A stretch of 38,828 nucleotides of DNA from Centipeda noxia ATCC 43541 (GCF_000160555.1 NZ_GG749279.1:472828-511655); one strand, 5' to 3'. Shown: positions 8,715 through 17,471, numbered from the stretch's first letter. Numbers and translations are program-made. The notes: a model not told the origin generated them from the sequence alone.

Positions 8715-9466
8715 AGTCCCGGCTCCCTCTTCTGATAACCGCGCGGCGTAATCATCCACTCTCCTACACGTCGTGTCTTAGAGTTGCCGATGATAACGAG
8801 TGAGAACATATTGATATCTTCTTTTGTAAATGTACCAAGTGTTGAAATTAGAGTTGTTTCATCAGCACGACTTGCGCCTGTCACAATGCCGACTGGTGTC
8901 TCAGGCATACGATGATGGAGGAAGATTTCCTGTACGGCTTTGATCTGGCCCACGCGCTTATTGCTGCGCGGATTGTAAAGCGCCGTGACAAAATCGCCCT
9001 TCGCCGCGAGCTCTGCGCGATCCTGAATGACCTCCCACGGCGTAAGGAGATCAGACAGGCTAATCACGACAAAATCATGCATAATAGGCGCTCCGAGAAG
9101 CCCCGCTGCAGCGCTCATCGCTGAGACCCCTGGAATGACGCCGCCGAACTCCGGCCGCTCCGTTTCCTCCATCTTCACGAGAAGCTCAAGGACAAGCCCT
9201 GCCATCCCGTAGATACCCGCATCGCCGCTTGAGATGACAACAACCGTCTCCCCATCCGATGCCGCTTTGAGCGCCGCCCGGCAGCGATCAATCTCCTGCG
9301 TCATACCCGTGTCGAGTACTTGTTTCCCTTCAACGAGTTCGGCAATGAGCTCAACATAACGCTTGTATCCGACGACTGTCGTCGCTTCTTCGATCGTGCG
9401 TCGTGCACGATAAGTCATATCGTCCAAACTGCCGGGGCCAATGCCCACAACGCTTATTTTTCCCAT
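8711..9466 (-). CDS. cbiH: Cobalt-precorrin-3B C17-methyltransferase CbiH
   Basis: A 251-residue SAM-dependent tetrapyrrole methylase that methylates C17 with ring contraction. VVGIGPGSLDDMTYRA at the N-terminus, SSGDAGIYGMAGL near residue 80, GVIPGVSAMSAAAGLLGAP and ALYNPRSNKRVGQ near residue 165 mark CbiH/CobJ within the methylase superfamily. It overlaps the end of cbiG by 13 bases. No fused domain is present; in some species CbiH is joined to CbiG or to a C-terminal extension. Confidence 0.96.
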   Translation of the reverse strand: MGKISVVGIGPGSLDDMTYRARRTIEEATTVVGYKRYVELIAELVEGKQVLDTGMTQEIDRCRAALKAASDGETVVVISSGDAGIYGMAGLVLELLVKMEETERPEFGGVIPGVSAMSAAAGLLGAPIMHDFVVISLSDLLTPWEVIQDRAELAAKGDFVTALYNPRSNKRVGQIKAVQEIFLHHRMPETPVGIVTGASRADETTLISTLGTFTKEDINMFSLVIIGNSKTRRVGEWMITPRGYQKREPGL

Positions 9467-10548
9467 AAGAGTGCCACCGTCACTTTCCCAAATCCTGTTT
9501 TTCCGAGCGCCATGCGCCCTCCTTCTTTTCCTGCCGCACAGAGCGCCGCCGCTTCGGAAACATTCCCAACGCCGATGGTCTGCCGGACAAAATCGGACTC
9601 TGTCAGTCCATATTGATCAATCATATGTGCAAGGGCCTCGTTTGGAAAGAATTGAATCTCCCGGCCAAGCGTCCGCACTGCTGCGAGGAGACCTGCCTCA
9701 TCGCGCTTGACCTCTGTACTGGCAAACGCATCAATGAAAGAGGGGCTCCGTCCAATCATGCTGCATGCCTGTGTGAGTGCCCGCAGAATCTTTGCCTCGG
9801 GTACGCCCGCGCGGCATCCGACCCCTGCAATCAGGCGCCGAGGCGTCAGATAGAGTGTGCGCGGCGGCATTGCAGACATCTCCGGAACTGCTTCTGCCCG
9901 CGTAATAATCACATGGTATTCGTCCTCTCCCACCGGAGGCAGCACCCCGCAAAAGAGCCTCGGCTGTATTTCCTCTGCGCGCAGATGCGCTTCATAGAAC
10001 GCCGCATGCGGGAGGTCTGAATCAATGAAGTAGGATGCGGTTCTGCCCTCGACCAGCGCCGTATTTATTACCTGTATCCCGCTCTTTGGAACAGGGCGCA
10101 GCGCCAGCTGCGCTGCAATGCTGTCAGGCGCGAGAACGCCCGTCACATCCGTCGCTGTCGTAATGACAGGATCGGCACCCACAGCTGCACAAAGCCGCCG
10201 CGTAAGTTCATTTGCACCGCCGATATGACCTGACAGGAGGCTGATGCCGTGTTTCCCCTGCTCATCAAAGACAAGAACCGCGGGGTCATAGAGCTTGCTA
10301 TCGGCATAGGGGGCAATCATGCGCACGACAATGCCGGTCGCCATGATGCAGACAAGTGCATCATAGCGTGTGAATGCCGTTTTCATGACATCTGCCAGAC
10401 GCAAAAAATATACTGTTTCATATCCTTCCGAAATATTGCCGCGCAGGCGTTCCGGGATATGAATTACAGTACTGCCGTCTACTGCATCTGCAAGGCGGAC
10501 AGCAAGTTGCACGCCTCCGGCGGTCAGCGCAAAGAGTGCTGTTCTCAC
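9454..10548 (-). CDS. cbiG: Cobalt-precorrin-5A hydrolase CbiG
   Basis: A 364-residue protein that opens the delta-lactone of cobalt-precorrin-5A and releases acetaldehyde. The central domain carries LLSGHIGGANELTRRLC near residue 105; the C-terminal CobE-like domain begins near RLIAGVGCRAGVPEAKIL (about residue 238). Both family domains (CbiG N/mid and C) are intact. Its ATG overlaps the cbiF stop by four bases. Confidence 0.95.
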   Translation of the reverse strand: MRTALFALTAGGVQLAVRLADAVDGSTVIHIPERLRGNISEGYETVYFLRLADVMKTAFTRYDALVCIMATGIVVRMIAPYADSKLYDPAVLVFDEQGKHGISLLSGHIGGANELTRRLCAAVGADPVITTATDVTGVLAPDSIAAQLALRPVPKSGIQVINTALVEGRTASYFIDSDLPHAAFYEAHLRAEEIQPRLFCGVLPPVGEDEYHVIITRAEAVPEMSAMPPRTLYLTPRRLIAGVGCRAGVPEAKILRALTQACSMIGRSPSFIDAFASTEVKRDEAGLLAAVRTLGREIQFFPNEALAHMIDQYGLTESDFVRQTIGVGNVSEAAALCAAGKEGGRMALGKTGFGKVTVALLWEK

Positions 10549-11300
10549 TGCTTTGCATCCCGGAACATATGCGAGAATCCGGGCGCATAGAGCTTGGAGA
10601 GCTCATAATTCGTATCGAGACAGTCTCCAACAACGATCATCGCTGTACGGTCGATCTCCTCCGCCTTTACCTGCTCTGCAATCGTCTCAAGCGTACCGCG
10701 CAGAATCTTCTGCTCCGGCCACGTTGCACGCTGCACAATAGCGATCGGTGTTGTTTTCTCATACCCGCCGGCGACAAGTTCCGCTGCAACCTCCTCAATC
10801 ATTGAAATCGAGAGAAAGATACACATCGTCGCATGATGTGCAGCAAGGCCGCGCAGGTTCTCACGCTCTGGTACGGGCGTCCGTCCCTCATTGCGCGTAA
10901 TGATGACCGTCTGGGAGATGCCGGGCAGCGTATATTCCTGTCGCAGGGCCGCTGCCGTTCCAAGGAAGGAGCTCACGCCGGGCACCACATCGTACTCGAA
11001 CCCACGCTTCTTCCACGCATCCATCTGCTCCTGAATGGCGCCGTAGATCGCCGGATCGCCCGTATGCAGGCGAACGGTCATCTTGCCCGCGGACTCCGCC
11101 TGCGCGATCACTTCGACTACTTCATCGAGCGTCATATGCGCAGAGTTATGAATCTCAGCCCCATCCTTGCACATATTGAGAAGGGCAGGATTGACGAGAG
11201 ATCCTGCATAGATGACGACATCCGCCTCTCCAAGATAGCGTGCGCCCTTTACCGTGATAAGCTCAGGATCACCGGGCCCCGCACCGACAATATGAATCAT
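10545..11300 (-). CDS. cbiF: Cobalt-precorrin-4 C11-methyltransferase CbiF
   Basis: A 251-residue SAM methylase. GAGPGDPELITVKG (residues 6-19), YAGSLVNPALL, LHTGDPAIYGAIQEQ near residues 78-92 and VPGVSSFLGTAAAL define CbiF/CobM. The enzyme methylates C11 of cobalt-precorrin-4. It starts 9 bases after cbiT and overlaps cbiG by four bases. Confidence 0.97.
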   Translation of the reverse strand: MIHIVGAGPGDPELITVKGARYLGEADVVIYAGSLVNPALLNMCKDGAEIHNSAHMTLDEVVEVIAQAESAGKMTVRLHTGDPAIYGAIQEQMDAWKKRGFEYDVVPGVSSFLGTAAALRQEYTLPGISQTVIITRNEGRTPVPERENLRGLAAHHATMCIFLSISMIEEVAAELVAGGYEKTTPIAIVQRATWPEQKILRGTLETIAEQVKAEEIDRTAMIVVGDCLDTNYELSKLYAPGFSHMFRDAKQ

Positions 11301-11309
11301 ACATATACC

Positions 11310-11885
11310 TCACTTTCTCTCTGCCGTGATAATATAAATCGGGTTCAGCGCTTTTGCCATATCATAGGGGCCAACACGCTCCAATCGGCTGATCTGTACC
11401 TGTATCGCTTCATATGTATAGCGGTCTGCATGACTGTGAAAATAATCCAAACATGCAGCAACCGTCTGCATCGTGATCGCATTCGCCACAATGCGCCCGT
11501 TGGGATGCAGACGCTCTCCCACAATATCCAGAATGTCGGCCAGCTGCCGTCCGCTGCCGCCGATCAGCGCCGTATCAAGCGCCGGCAGCCCCTCCAAAGC
11601 GCCAGGGGCAGTTCCCTCGACCACCGTGATATTCTCCACGGAAAACCGCTTCGCATTCTCAGCGATGAGGCTGATGCCCTCCGGATTCTTTTCAATCGCG
11701 TACACATGCCCCTGGGGTGCAAGACGCGCGGCCTCGATCGAGAGCGAGCCGGTCCCTGCACCGATGTCATAGACAACGGCATCCGAAGCAATCTGTGCCT
11801 TGACGAGGGTAAGAATACGAATTTCCTCCTTCGTCATCGGCACCTTCCCCCGCAGGAAGGCATCATCCTTTATTCCAAGATCCAT
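11310..11885 (-). CDS. cbiT: Cobalt-precorrin-6B C15-methyltransferase (decarboxylating) CbiT
   Basis: A 191-residue class I (Rossmann) SAM methyltransferase, unlike its tetrapyrrole-methylase neighbours. The N-terminal PMTKEEIR is typical of CbiT; VYDIGAGTGSLSIEAARL near residue 38 is the SAM-binding motif; a second block reads IGGSGRQLADIL. It methylates C15 and removes the C12 acetate carboxyl. CbiE and CbiT are separate genes here, five bases apart, rather than the fused CobL seen in aerobic-pathway organisms. Confidence 0.95.
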   Translation of the reverse strand: MDLGIKDDAFLRGKVPMTKEEIRILTLVKAQIASDAVVYDIGAGTGSLSIEAARLAPQGHVYAIEKNPEGISLIAENAKRFSVENITVVEGTAPGALEGLPALDTALIGGSGRQLADILDIVGERLHPNGRIVANAITMQTVAACLDYFHSHADRYTYEAIQVQISRLERVGPYDMAKALNPIYIITAERK

Positions 11886-11890
11886 TATGT

Positions 11891-12544
11891 TTACTCCTCA
11901 TTATCTGCACAGACGACAAGCACGCCGTGTCCGATCCCGGCGGCTCGAGACGCTTCTCCGATCGTCGTGTGCACAATCTGTTCATCTGCATACGAAAGCC
12001 GCGTGCAAATGTGCATATCATCATTTTCCTTCCAGCCGTGCGAAAGGAGTCTCTCTGCGATGGTCTGAGAATTGTTCCGTCCGTCGGTCAGCATACCGAG
12101 AACAGCTCCTGGCGCCCGAAAGAGTTCCTCCGGCAGAGGTTCCCGTCCGTGAAAACTGAGCAGACGTGCATTGTGCCACGGGAGAGCCAACCGGGAAAAC
12201 GCAAGCTGCAGAGAGCTGATGCCCGGAATCACCTCAATCTGATCGAGGGGAAATGTGCGGCGTAGCGCATCCAGCAGAGAGTAATAGCCGGGATCCCCGG
12301 AGACCATGACAACAACGTCATTCTCTGCGAGAGACGTACAGATAAACGCAAGAACGCCCGGTATATCGGCACCAATCGCATACGTCTTTGCCGCAGGATG
12401 CGCAAAATCTTCAAGCGCACGCCGTCCCCCGACAAGAATACGCGCATTTGCGATCGTATTCTGTGCTTTTGGCAACAAATACGCCGGATTCCCCGGACCA
12501 ATTCCTGCAACAATTATCTTATGCGTCACGCTTCCAGTTTCCAT
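11891..12544 (-). CDS. cbiE: Cobalt-precorrin-7 C5-methyltransferase CbiE
   Basis: A tetrapyrrole methylase of about 217 residues. IIVAGIGPGNPAYLLPKA lies at the N-terminus, MVSGDPGYYSLLDALR near residue 80 and VIPGISSLQLAFSRL near residue 105. The open frame extends far upstream but those residues overlap cbiD and look random. Start: AAGGAG lies five bases before the ATG at 12544. A GTG at 12529 that overlaps the cbiD stop as GTGA is the other candidate, with a weaker ribosome site. Confidence 0.93.
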   Translation of the reverse strand: METGSVTHKIIVAGIGPGNPAYLLPKAQNTIANARILVGGRRALEDFAHPAAKTYAIGADIPGVLAFICTSLAENDVVVMVSGDPGYYSLLDALRRTFPLDQIEVIPGISSLQLAFSRLALPWHNARLLSFHGREPLPEELFRAPGAVLGMLTDGRNNSQTIAERLLSHGWKENDDMHICTRLSYADEQIVHTTIGEASRAAGIGHGVLVVCADNEE

Positions 12545-13635
12545 CCATGCTCCTTTGCAAAGGCACGCGCGCGATCGTCGGCGCCGAGAATATCCCCGGC
12601 AAAATTGACCATCAGCGCACCGACCTGCACCTTTCTGAAAAGATACCGCTCTGCCCGCACATGCACACGTTCGGCAATGACGGCGCAAACACGCTCCGAA
12701 AGCCCCGCCTCCGCAATACGCTCCATGGCATCTTCGGTTGTATTGGACGCAAGAACAGCACGCACGCCATCCTGCTCCAGCCCCTCTGCTGCCGCATATG
12801 CAGCAAGAGTTTCAAGACGTGCGTCAGCAATGCGGTTATGCGTATGAAAGACACCGGCAGCAATCTTTACAAGCTTGCCGGTATGTCCGAGAATGAGCAC
12901 GCCCTTTGCCCCGCGCTCTGCAGCACGGTCCAGCATAAAGCCGATAAAATTACTGGTCTCAATGATTGCCGCCTGTGAAATGCCCAGAGCCAGGGCAATT
13001 CTCTCGCCAATTTTCCCAGGAACAAAGACGAGCACGTCTTCTCCGGATGCAAGCGCCACATCGATCTGCGGCACAAGAGAATCCTTGAACGCCTCTTCAG
13101 ACATCGGACGCAGCACACCGGTCGTTCCGATCACAGAAATACCTCCCTCGATCCCGAGAACGGGATTGAGGGTTTTTTTTGCAAGTTCGACACCTTCAGG
13201 GATAGCAATGGTGACCTCCGCGCCAAAATCCTCCTGTCCTGTCATCTCTGACACAACGCGGCGAATCAACTCGCGCGGTCCTTTGTTGATTGACGGTTCA
13301 CCAACCGGGAGACTCATGCCCCGCTTGGTCACTGTCCCGACACCTTCACCTGCACGAAAGACAATGCCCTGATGCCCATCAAGCATCTTCACTGTGGTAA
13401 ATACAGAGACACCGTTTGTGATGTCCGGATCATCGCCTGAAAATTTAATGACCTCAGCGCGGACGCCGTCCGGCGTCTCCACAACGGCTTTCACAGGGAT
13501 GACAAGCGGCGTACCGTCCAGCGCCGTGAGCGCGATCTCATTCCAATCTTCGCCCGCCTGAAATAAAAAGCAAGCTTTCACACCTGCCGCCGCACACGCA
13601 CCTGTCGTGTAACCGCTGCGCAATTCTTTTGCCAT
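12526..13635 (-). CDS. cbiD: Cobalt-precorrin-5B C1-methyltransferase CbiD
   Basis: First gene of the cobalamin operon, 369 residues, normal length. The N-terminus has RSGYTTGACAAAGVKA, the family signature; the C-terminal half has LILGHTGKLVKIAAGVFHTHNRIADAR near residues 250-275. CbiD methylates C1 with SAM and belongs to its own fold, distinct from the CbiE/F/H methylases. GAGAGG lies six bases before the ATG. The promoter at 13669-13697 gives a leader of only about 30 bases, with no room for a cobalamin riboswitch. Confidence 0.97.
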   Translation of the reverse strand: MAKELRSGYTTGACAAAGVKACFLFQAGEDWNEIALTALDGTPLVIPVKAVVETPDGVRAEVIKFSGDDPDITNGVSVFTTVKMLDGHQGIVFRAGEGVGTVTKRGMSLPVGEPSINKGPRELIRRVVSEMTGQEDFGAEVTIAIPEGVELAKKTLNPVLGIEGGISVIGTTGVLRPMSEEAFKDSLVPQIDVALASGEDVLVFVPGKIGERIALALGISQAAIIETSNFIGFMLDRAAERGAKGVLILGHTGKLVKIAAGVFHTHNRIADARLETLAAYAAAEGLEQDGVRAVLASNTTEDAMERIAEAGLSERVCAVIAERVHVRAERYLFRKVQVGALMVNFAGDILGADDRARAFAKEHGWKLEA

Positions 13636-13668
13636 AATCGCCTCTCAAACGACAGAAAAAACAATCTC

Positions 13669-13697
13669 ATTATATCATTCTTCGACGCAAATGAAAA
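13669..13697 (-). promoter_or_regulatory. Promoter of the cobalamin operon
   Basis: On the minus strand, TTTTCA (13692-13697) and a perfect TATAAT (13669-13674) are 17 bases apart. The -35 box overlaps the foot of the lexA terminator stem. Transcription should start near 13662, about 27 bases before the cbiD ATG. The -35 is only a 4/6 match; the -10 is exact. Confidence 0.65.
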
Positions 13698-13726
13698 GAG
13701 CGCTGCACACCCGTGCAGCGCTCTTT
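13695..13726 (-). terminator. Terminator of lexA
   Basis: A perfect 14-base-pair stem (13695-13708 with 13713-13726) with a four-base loop begins 9 bases after the lexA stop. On the minus strand it is followed by TTTTCATTT, a modest U tract. It separates lexA from the cobalamin operon. Confidence 0.85.
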
Positions 13727-13734
13727 GTCATCTG

Positions 13735-14349
13735 TCAGATATGGCGATAGAGGCCGATCACCTTGCCGAGCACTTGTACATCTGTCTCATAGAAGGGTTC
13801 CATCGAGTCATTCTCCGGCTGCAGGCGAATGCAGTTCTTTTCGCGGAAAAAACGTTTTACTGTTGCAGACTCTCCGTTGACAAGCGCCACAACAATATCG
13901 CCGTTGTTCGCCGTCGGCTGCTGACGTACGAGAACAAAGTCTCCGTCAAAGATACCGACGTTAATCATGCTGTCCCCCTGAATGCGGAGCATGAACACAT
14001 CCTCTGCCGTCCCGATAAGGCCGCGCGGAAACGAGAATACATCCTCGATGTTCTGCTCTGCAAGAATGGGCTCGCCTGCCGTTACAACACCGACAAGAGG
14101 GACGGGAATCGTGCGCCCCCACGGATTCTCCCCCATGATGTCAATGGCACGCGGCTTTGTCGCATCACGGCGAATCGCGCCGTTCTCCTCCAACATGGCA
14201 AGATAGCGATGTACCGTTGAGCTGGATTTGAGCCCCACAGCCGTTCCAATTTCGCGCACCGAAGGCGGATAGCCCTTCTCGATCAAAAAGTCTTTTATGT
14301 ACTGCAAGATTTCGGACTGGCGCCGCGTGGATATTCTGGTTTTCTTCAC
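13735..14349 (-). CDS. lexA: LexA repressor (SOS regulator)
   Basis: About 204 residues. The N-terminal winged-helix DNA-binding domain includes [26 protein letters not shown] (residues 26-50). In the C-terminal autoprotease domain, cleavage is expected between A91 and G92 (VTAGEP), with catalytic S127 (GDSM) and K165 (ATVKRF). All key residues are present, so this is a functional SOS repressor. Start: the frame reaches an ATG at 14379 that lacks a ribosome site and lies in a palindrome; a GTG at 14349 has AGGGGG seven bases upstream and gives a normal LexA N-terminus, so I prefer it. It lies about 95 bases downstream of tyrA. Confidence 0.95.
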   Translation of the reverse strand: MKKTRISTRRQSEILQYIKDFLIEKGYPPSVREIGTAVGLKSSSTVHRYLAMLEENGAIRRDATKPRAIDIMGENPWGRTIPVPLVGVVTAGEPILAEQNIEDVFSFPRGLIGTAEDVFMLRIQGDSMINVGIFDGDFVLVRQQPTANNGDIVVALVNGESATVKRFFREKNCIRLQPENDSMEPFYETDVQVLGKVIGLYRHI

Positions 14350-14369
14350 GGTGATACCCCCTGACAGGA

Positions 14370-14383
14370 TTGTATGCATACAA
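14370..14383. promoter_or_regulatory. 14-base perfect palindrome before lexA, candidate autoregulatory operator
   Basis: TTGTATGCATACAA is exactly self-complementary and lies 20 bases upstream of the preferred lexA GTG. LexA usually represses its own gene, so this is a plausible operator. It is not the Bacillus-type GAACnnnnGTTC box. No second copy was noticed in the window. Function is inference. Confidence 0.4.
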
Positions 14384-14444
14384 CTGTTCTTATTACATCA
14401 TATCATATGTACGTTCTAAAAAAAAGACTTTTTTAGGAAAAACG

Positions 14445-15335
14445 TCAGTTTGTATCAAATTTTTGTTCCGCATCGCGTAGAATCCCATCGCGGCGCTCCT
14501 TTGAAGCAGTGAAATAATCATGTACGGTCTGCCGATCTTCTGCTTCAATTGCAGTAGCGACCTCGCTGAGAATATCCTGCAGCTCACGCAGCGCATCCAC
14601 AATCAGTCTTTTATTCGTCATGCAGATATCCGCCCACATATCTGCATTGGAGGAGGCAATGCGCGTCGTATCTTTGAACCCGCCGCCGATGAGTTTAAGA
14701 CACGCATCCAGATCATCGCCGCTGCGGTTGAGCAGCGTGACGAGCGCCGCTGCCGCCAAGTGCGGGACGTGGCTGATGACCGCTGCGCAGCGGTCATGCC
14801 GAGCGAGATCGAGCGTTGTAAAGTTCGCCCTCGTATGCACGAGAATATTCATCAGCCGTTCTTTGACATCCCGCGGTACAGACGGATCATCAATAATGAC
14901 ATACGCTTTGCCGGCAAACAGATCCTTCGTCGCCGCCTCCACGCCGCTTTTCTCGCGTCCCGCCATCGGATGCCCCGGCACGTAGAAGACAGACGGCGGC
15001 AGAATCTCATGCAGCGCATCGTATACATAGCCCTTCGTGCTTCCCGCATCTGTCAGAATGGTACCCGGCTTCAAATACGGCAGAATCCGCTTGACCATCG
15101 GCACAATCTGCAGAACCGGCGGGCTGAGGTAGACGATCTCCGCGCCTCCGACTACGGACGCGAGATCAGCTGAGGCCTCATCCACCGCACCAAGCTGCAG
15201 CGCCTTCTGCATAGATTTCTCTGAGCGGCAGAGCCCTGTGATATAGATGTCATCGCCAAGCGCATCCTTGAGACAGAGGCCGAGCGATCCGCCGATGAGT
15301 CCGACGCCGATAACAGCAAGCTTCGTCCGACTCAT
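14445..15335 (-). CDS. tyrA: Prephenate dehydrogenase
   Basis: A 296-residue enzyme converting prephenate to 4-hydroxyphenylpyruvate for tyrosine synthesis. The N-terminal Rossmann motif is VIGVGLIGGSLGL (residues 8-20); GHPMAGREKSGVEAA near residue 126 and ISHVPHLAAAAL near residue 190 are the conserved active-site blocks. There is no C-terminal ACT domain at this length, so feedback control would lie elsewhere, perhaps in AroF. The ATG overlaps the aroF stop by four bases, so the two are coupled. Confidence 0.95.
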   Translation of the reverse strand: MSRTKLAVIGVGLIGGSLGLCLKDALGDDIYITGLCRSEKSMQKALQLGAVDEASADLASVVGGAEIVYLSPPVLQIVPMVKRILPYLKPGTILTDAGSTKGYVYDALHEILPPSVFYVPGHPMAGREKSGVEAATKDLFAGKAYVIIDDPSVPRDVKERLMNILVHTRANFTTLDLARHDRCAAVISHVPHLAAAALVTLLNRSGDDLDACLKLIGGGFKDTTRIASSNADMWADICMTNKRLIVDALRELQDILSEVATAIEAEDRQTVHDYFTASKERRDGILRDAEQKFDTN

Positions 15336-16345
15336 ACGCGCCGTCCGACCGCAGGCGCAATCTGACGTACTTCATCCATGAGCAGTTCGAAGTTCTGAGG
15401 AATGAGGCTCTGATCACCGTCCGAAAGAGCCTCCTCCGGATGGCAGTGCACCTCGATGATGAGGCCGTCCGCACCGACAGCAACGGAGGCGCGCGCCAAC
15501 GGACGGACCATCTGCCAGCGCCCGGTCCCGTGGCTCGGATCTGCAATCACCGGGAAGTGCGTGAGCTCTTTAAGTGCTGCGACGGCATTGAGGTCCATCG
15601 TATTGCGTGTAAAGGTCTCATAGGTGCGAATGCCGCGCTCACAAAAGATGATGTTCTGGTTGCCGCCCGATGCAATGTATTCGGCAGCATTCAGCCACTC
15701 ACTGATCGTCGCAGAAATTCCTCTCTTGAACAAAATTGGCATCTGTATCTTTCCGAGCGCCTTGAGCATCTGGAAGTTCTGCATATTGCGCGCACCGACC
15801 TGGAGGAGGTCTGCGTATTCGGATACAAGTTCAATATCCTCCTTGTCCACGATCTCCGTCACCACGCGCAGCCCCGTCTTGTCTCCGACATCGCGCAATA
15901 TCTTCAGTCCCTCAAGGCCAAGACCCTGGAAATCATAGGGACTCGTACGCGGCTTGAAGGCTCCGCCGCGCAGGAACTGTGCGCCGGCCGCCTTGACCTT
16001 AACCGCAACGTCATAGACCTGATCGTAACTCTCCACCGAGCATGGCCCCGCCATGATCGCAAGCTGCTCCCCGCCAACGGGGAAGCCTGCGACGTCCACG
16101 ATGCTGTTTGCCGGATGGAAATCGCGGCTGACCATCTTGTATTTCTCCGTAATGCGAACCGTTTTCTCAACGCCTTCCAGCATATTCATTTCAAGACCTG
16201 CAATGACTTTCTTGTCGCCGATCACACCAATGATGACACGGTCTTCACCCTTGGAGAGATGCGTGCGGAGTCCGGCCTGCTCAATCTTTGCGGCAACCTG
16301 ATCAATATTCGCCTGTGTGGCTCTGGGGTTCATAACGACGATCAT
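15332..16345 (-). CDS. aroF: 3-deoxy-7-phosphoheptulonate (DAHP) synthase, type I-beta
   Basis: A 337-residue enzyme condensing phosphoenolpyruvate and erythrose 4-phosphate, the first step of aromatic biosynthesis. Residues 1-70 form the ferredoxin/ACT-like regulatory domain found in Thermotoga-type enzymes, which confers tyrosine feedback in studied members. The barrel carries AGPCSVES (metal Cys), [27 protein letters not shown], and DPSHGTGR (metal His). GGAGG sits seven bases before the ATG. It lies 13 bases after the acetyltransferase gene and overlaps tyrA. Confidence 0.96.
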   Translation of the reverse strand: MIVVMNPRATQANIDQVAAKIEQAGLRTHLSKGEDRVIIGVIGDKKVIAGLEMNMLEGVEKTVRITEKYKMVSRDFHPANSIVDVAGFPVGGEQLAIMAGPCSVESYDQVYDVAVKVKAAGAQFLRGGAFKPRTSPYDFQGLGLEGLKILRDVGDKTGLRVVTEIVDKEDIELVSEYADLLQVGARNMQNFQMLKALGKIQMPILFKRGISATISEWLNAAEYIASGGNQNIIFCERGIRTYETFTRNTMDLNAVAALKELTHFPVIADPSHGTGRWQMVRPLARASVAVGADGLIIEVHCHPEEALSDGDQSLIPQNFELLMDEVRQIAPAVGRRV

Positions 16346-16358
16346 AGCTTTACCTCCA

Positions 16359-16808
16359 TCATACCTTGATCATAGCAATCTCATCACAGTTCGGATACTT
16401 CGGGCAGTCGATGCATTCCTTCCACACCTTCTGCGGCAGTTCCTCCCGACTAATACGGATAAATCCGAGCTTCCGAAAAAAATCCGGCTTATAGGTAAGG
16501 GTAAACACCTTTTCAATACCGAGTGCATCTCCCTCATCAAGCAGCAAACGAACAATCTCCGTGCCAATTCCTCGCCTCATATATGCGGGAGCAATTGCCA
16601 TCATCCGGACTTCGGCAAGTCGATCCCACATGATATGAAGAGCACCGACGCCAACAACCTCGCTTCCACTCTCGGCAATCACCATGTCACGCAGATTTTC
16701 ATAGAGCGTATTGCGCGAACGCGGAAGCATCTCCCCCTGCGCTGCATAGATATGCACAAGTCCAAATATGGACTCGATATCGTCAAACCGCGCTTTTCGG
16801 TAGATCAC
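16359..16808 (-). CDS. GNAT acetyltransferase, probable short N-acetylglutamate synthase type
   Basis: A 149-residue GNAT protein starting at GTG. The acetyl-CoA loop is MAIAPAYMRRGIGTEIV near residue 70. The C-terminal tail, LPQKVWKECIDCPKYPNCDE, matches the short ArgA-like enzymes of Firmicutes, including the Cys cluster. These make N-acetylglutamate in the arginine pathway. No other arginine gene lies nearby, so the substrate rests on the tail motif alone. An unrelated GNAT substrate is possible. Confidence 0.8.
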   Translation of the reverse strand: MIYRKARFDDIESIFGLVHIYAAQGEMLPRSRNTLYENLRDMVIAESGSEVVGVGALHIMWDRLAEVRMMAIAPAYMRRGIGTEIVRLLLDEGDALGIEKVFTLTYKPDFFRKLGFIRISREELPQKVWKECIDCPKYPNCDEIAMIKV

Positions 16809-16838
16809 TCGCCCACGCTCCTTCCCTATTGAAATTCT

Positions 16839-17471
16839 CTAGGCTGCGCTGCTTGGGCATATAAAGCTGAGCGGACAATCGCCACAGAGTGGTTTGCGCG
16901 CCTTGCAGATCTGACGTCCATGCAAGATCAGCCAGTGATGCGCGTCACTCCAATCTGCACGCGGAATCGCCTTCTGCAGCCCCTTCTCAACCTCGAGCGG
17001 CGTCTTGCCGACAGCAAGGTGCAGGCGATTCGCCACGCGAAACACATGGGTGTCGACGGCAATCGCAGGCACGCGGAAGGCCACGCTCATAACGACATTC
17101 GCCGTCTTGCGCCCGACGCCCGGGAGCTTCTGCAGTGCCTCGAAATCTGCCGGAACCTCACCGCCATATTCCTGCAGCAGGATATCACAGGTCTCAAGGA
17201 TATGCTTTGCCTTCATGCGGAAGAACCCGCAGTCATGGATCGCCGCCTCAAGTTCCGCCTGTCCGAGCGAGGCAATTGCCTCCGGCGTATTTGCACGGGG
17301 AAAGAGACGGCTCGTCACAATGTTTACCCGCACATCCGTGCACTGTGCCGAGAGAATTACGGCAATGAGCAGTTCAAACGGCGTCTTGAATTCAAGTGCC
17401 GGTCTCGCGTTGGGATAAAGTTCGCGGAGAATGCGAAGTTGCTCCGCTTTGATGGCTTTCGTTACTCTCAT
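16839..17471 (-). CDS. nth: Endonuclease III (DNA glycosylase/AP lyase)
   Basis: A 210-residue base-excision repair enzyme that removes oxidised pyrimidines and cuts the abasic site. LPGVGRKTANVV is the helix-hairpin-helix with catalytic Lys122; Asp140 in AVDTHVFR is the second catalytic residue. Four Cys at 189, 196, 199 and 205 (C-x6-C-x2-C-x5-C) hold the 4Fe-4S cluster. It begins one base after the DUF711 stop. All functional residues are present. Confidence 0.97.
   Translation of the reverse strand: MRVTKAIKAEQLRILRELYPNARPALEFKTPFELLIAVILSAQCTDVRVNIVTSRLFPRANTPEAIASLGQAELEAAIHDCGFFRMKAKHILETCDILLQEYGGEVPADFEALQKLPGVGRKTANVVMSVAFRVPAIAVDTHVFRVANRLHLAVGKTPLEVEKGLQKAIPRADWSDAHHWLILHGRQICKARKPLCGDCPLSFICPSSAA

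Noticed and set aside
10833-12068. 411-codon plus-strand open frame opposite cbiF, cbiT and cbiE
   Set aside because: Antisense shadow of three methyltransferase genes whose own motifs are intact.
13636-13694. Cobalamin riboswitch before cbiD
   Set aside because: The spacer is too short and no B12-box-like sequence was seen; the promoter lies within 40 bases of the start codon.
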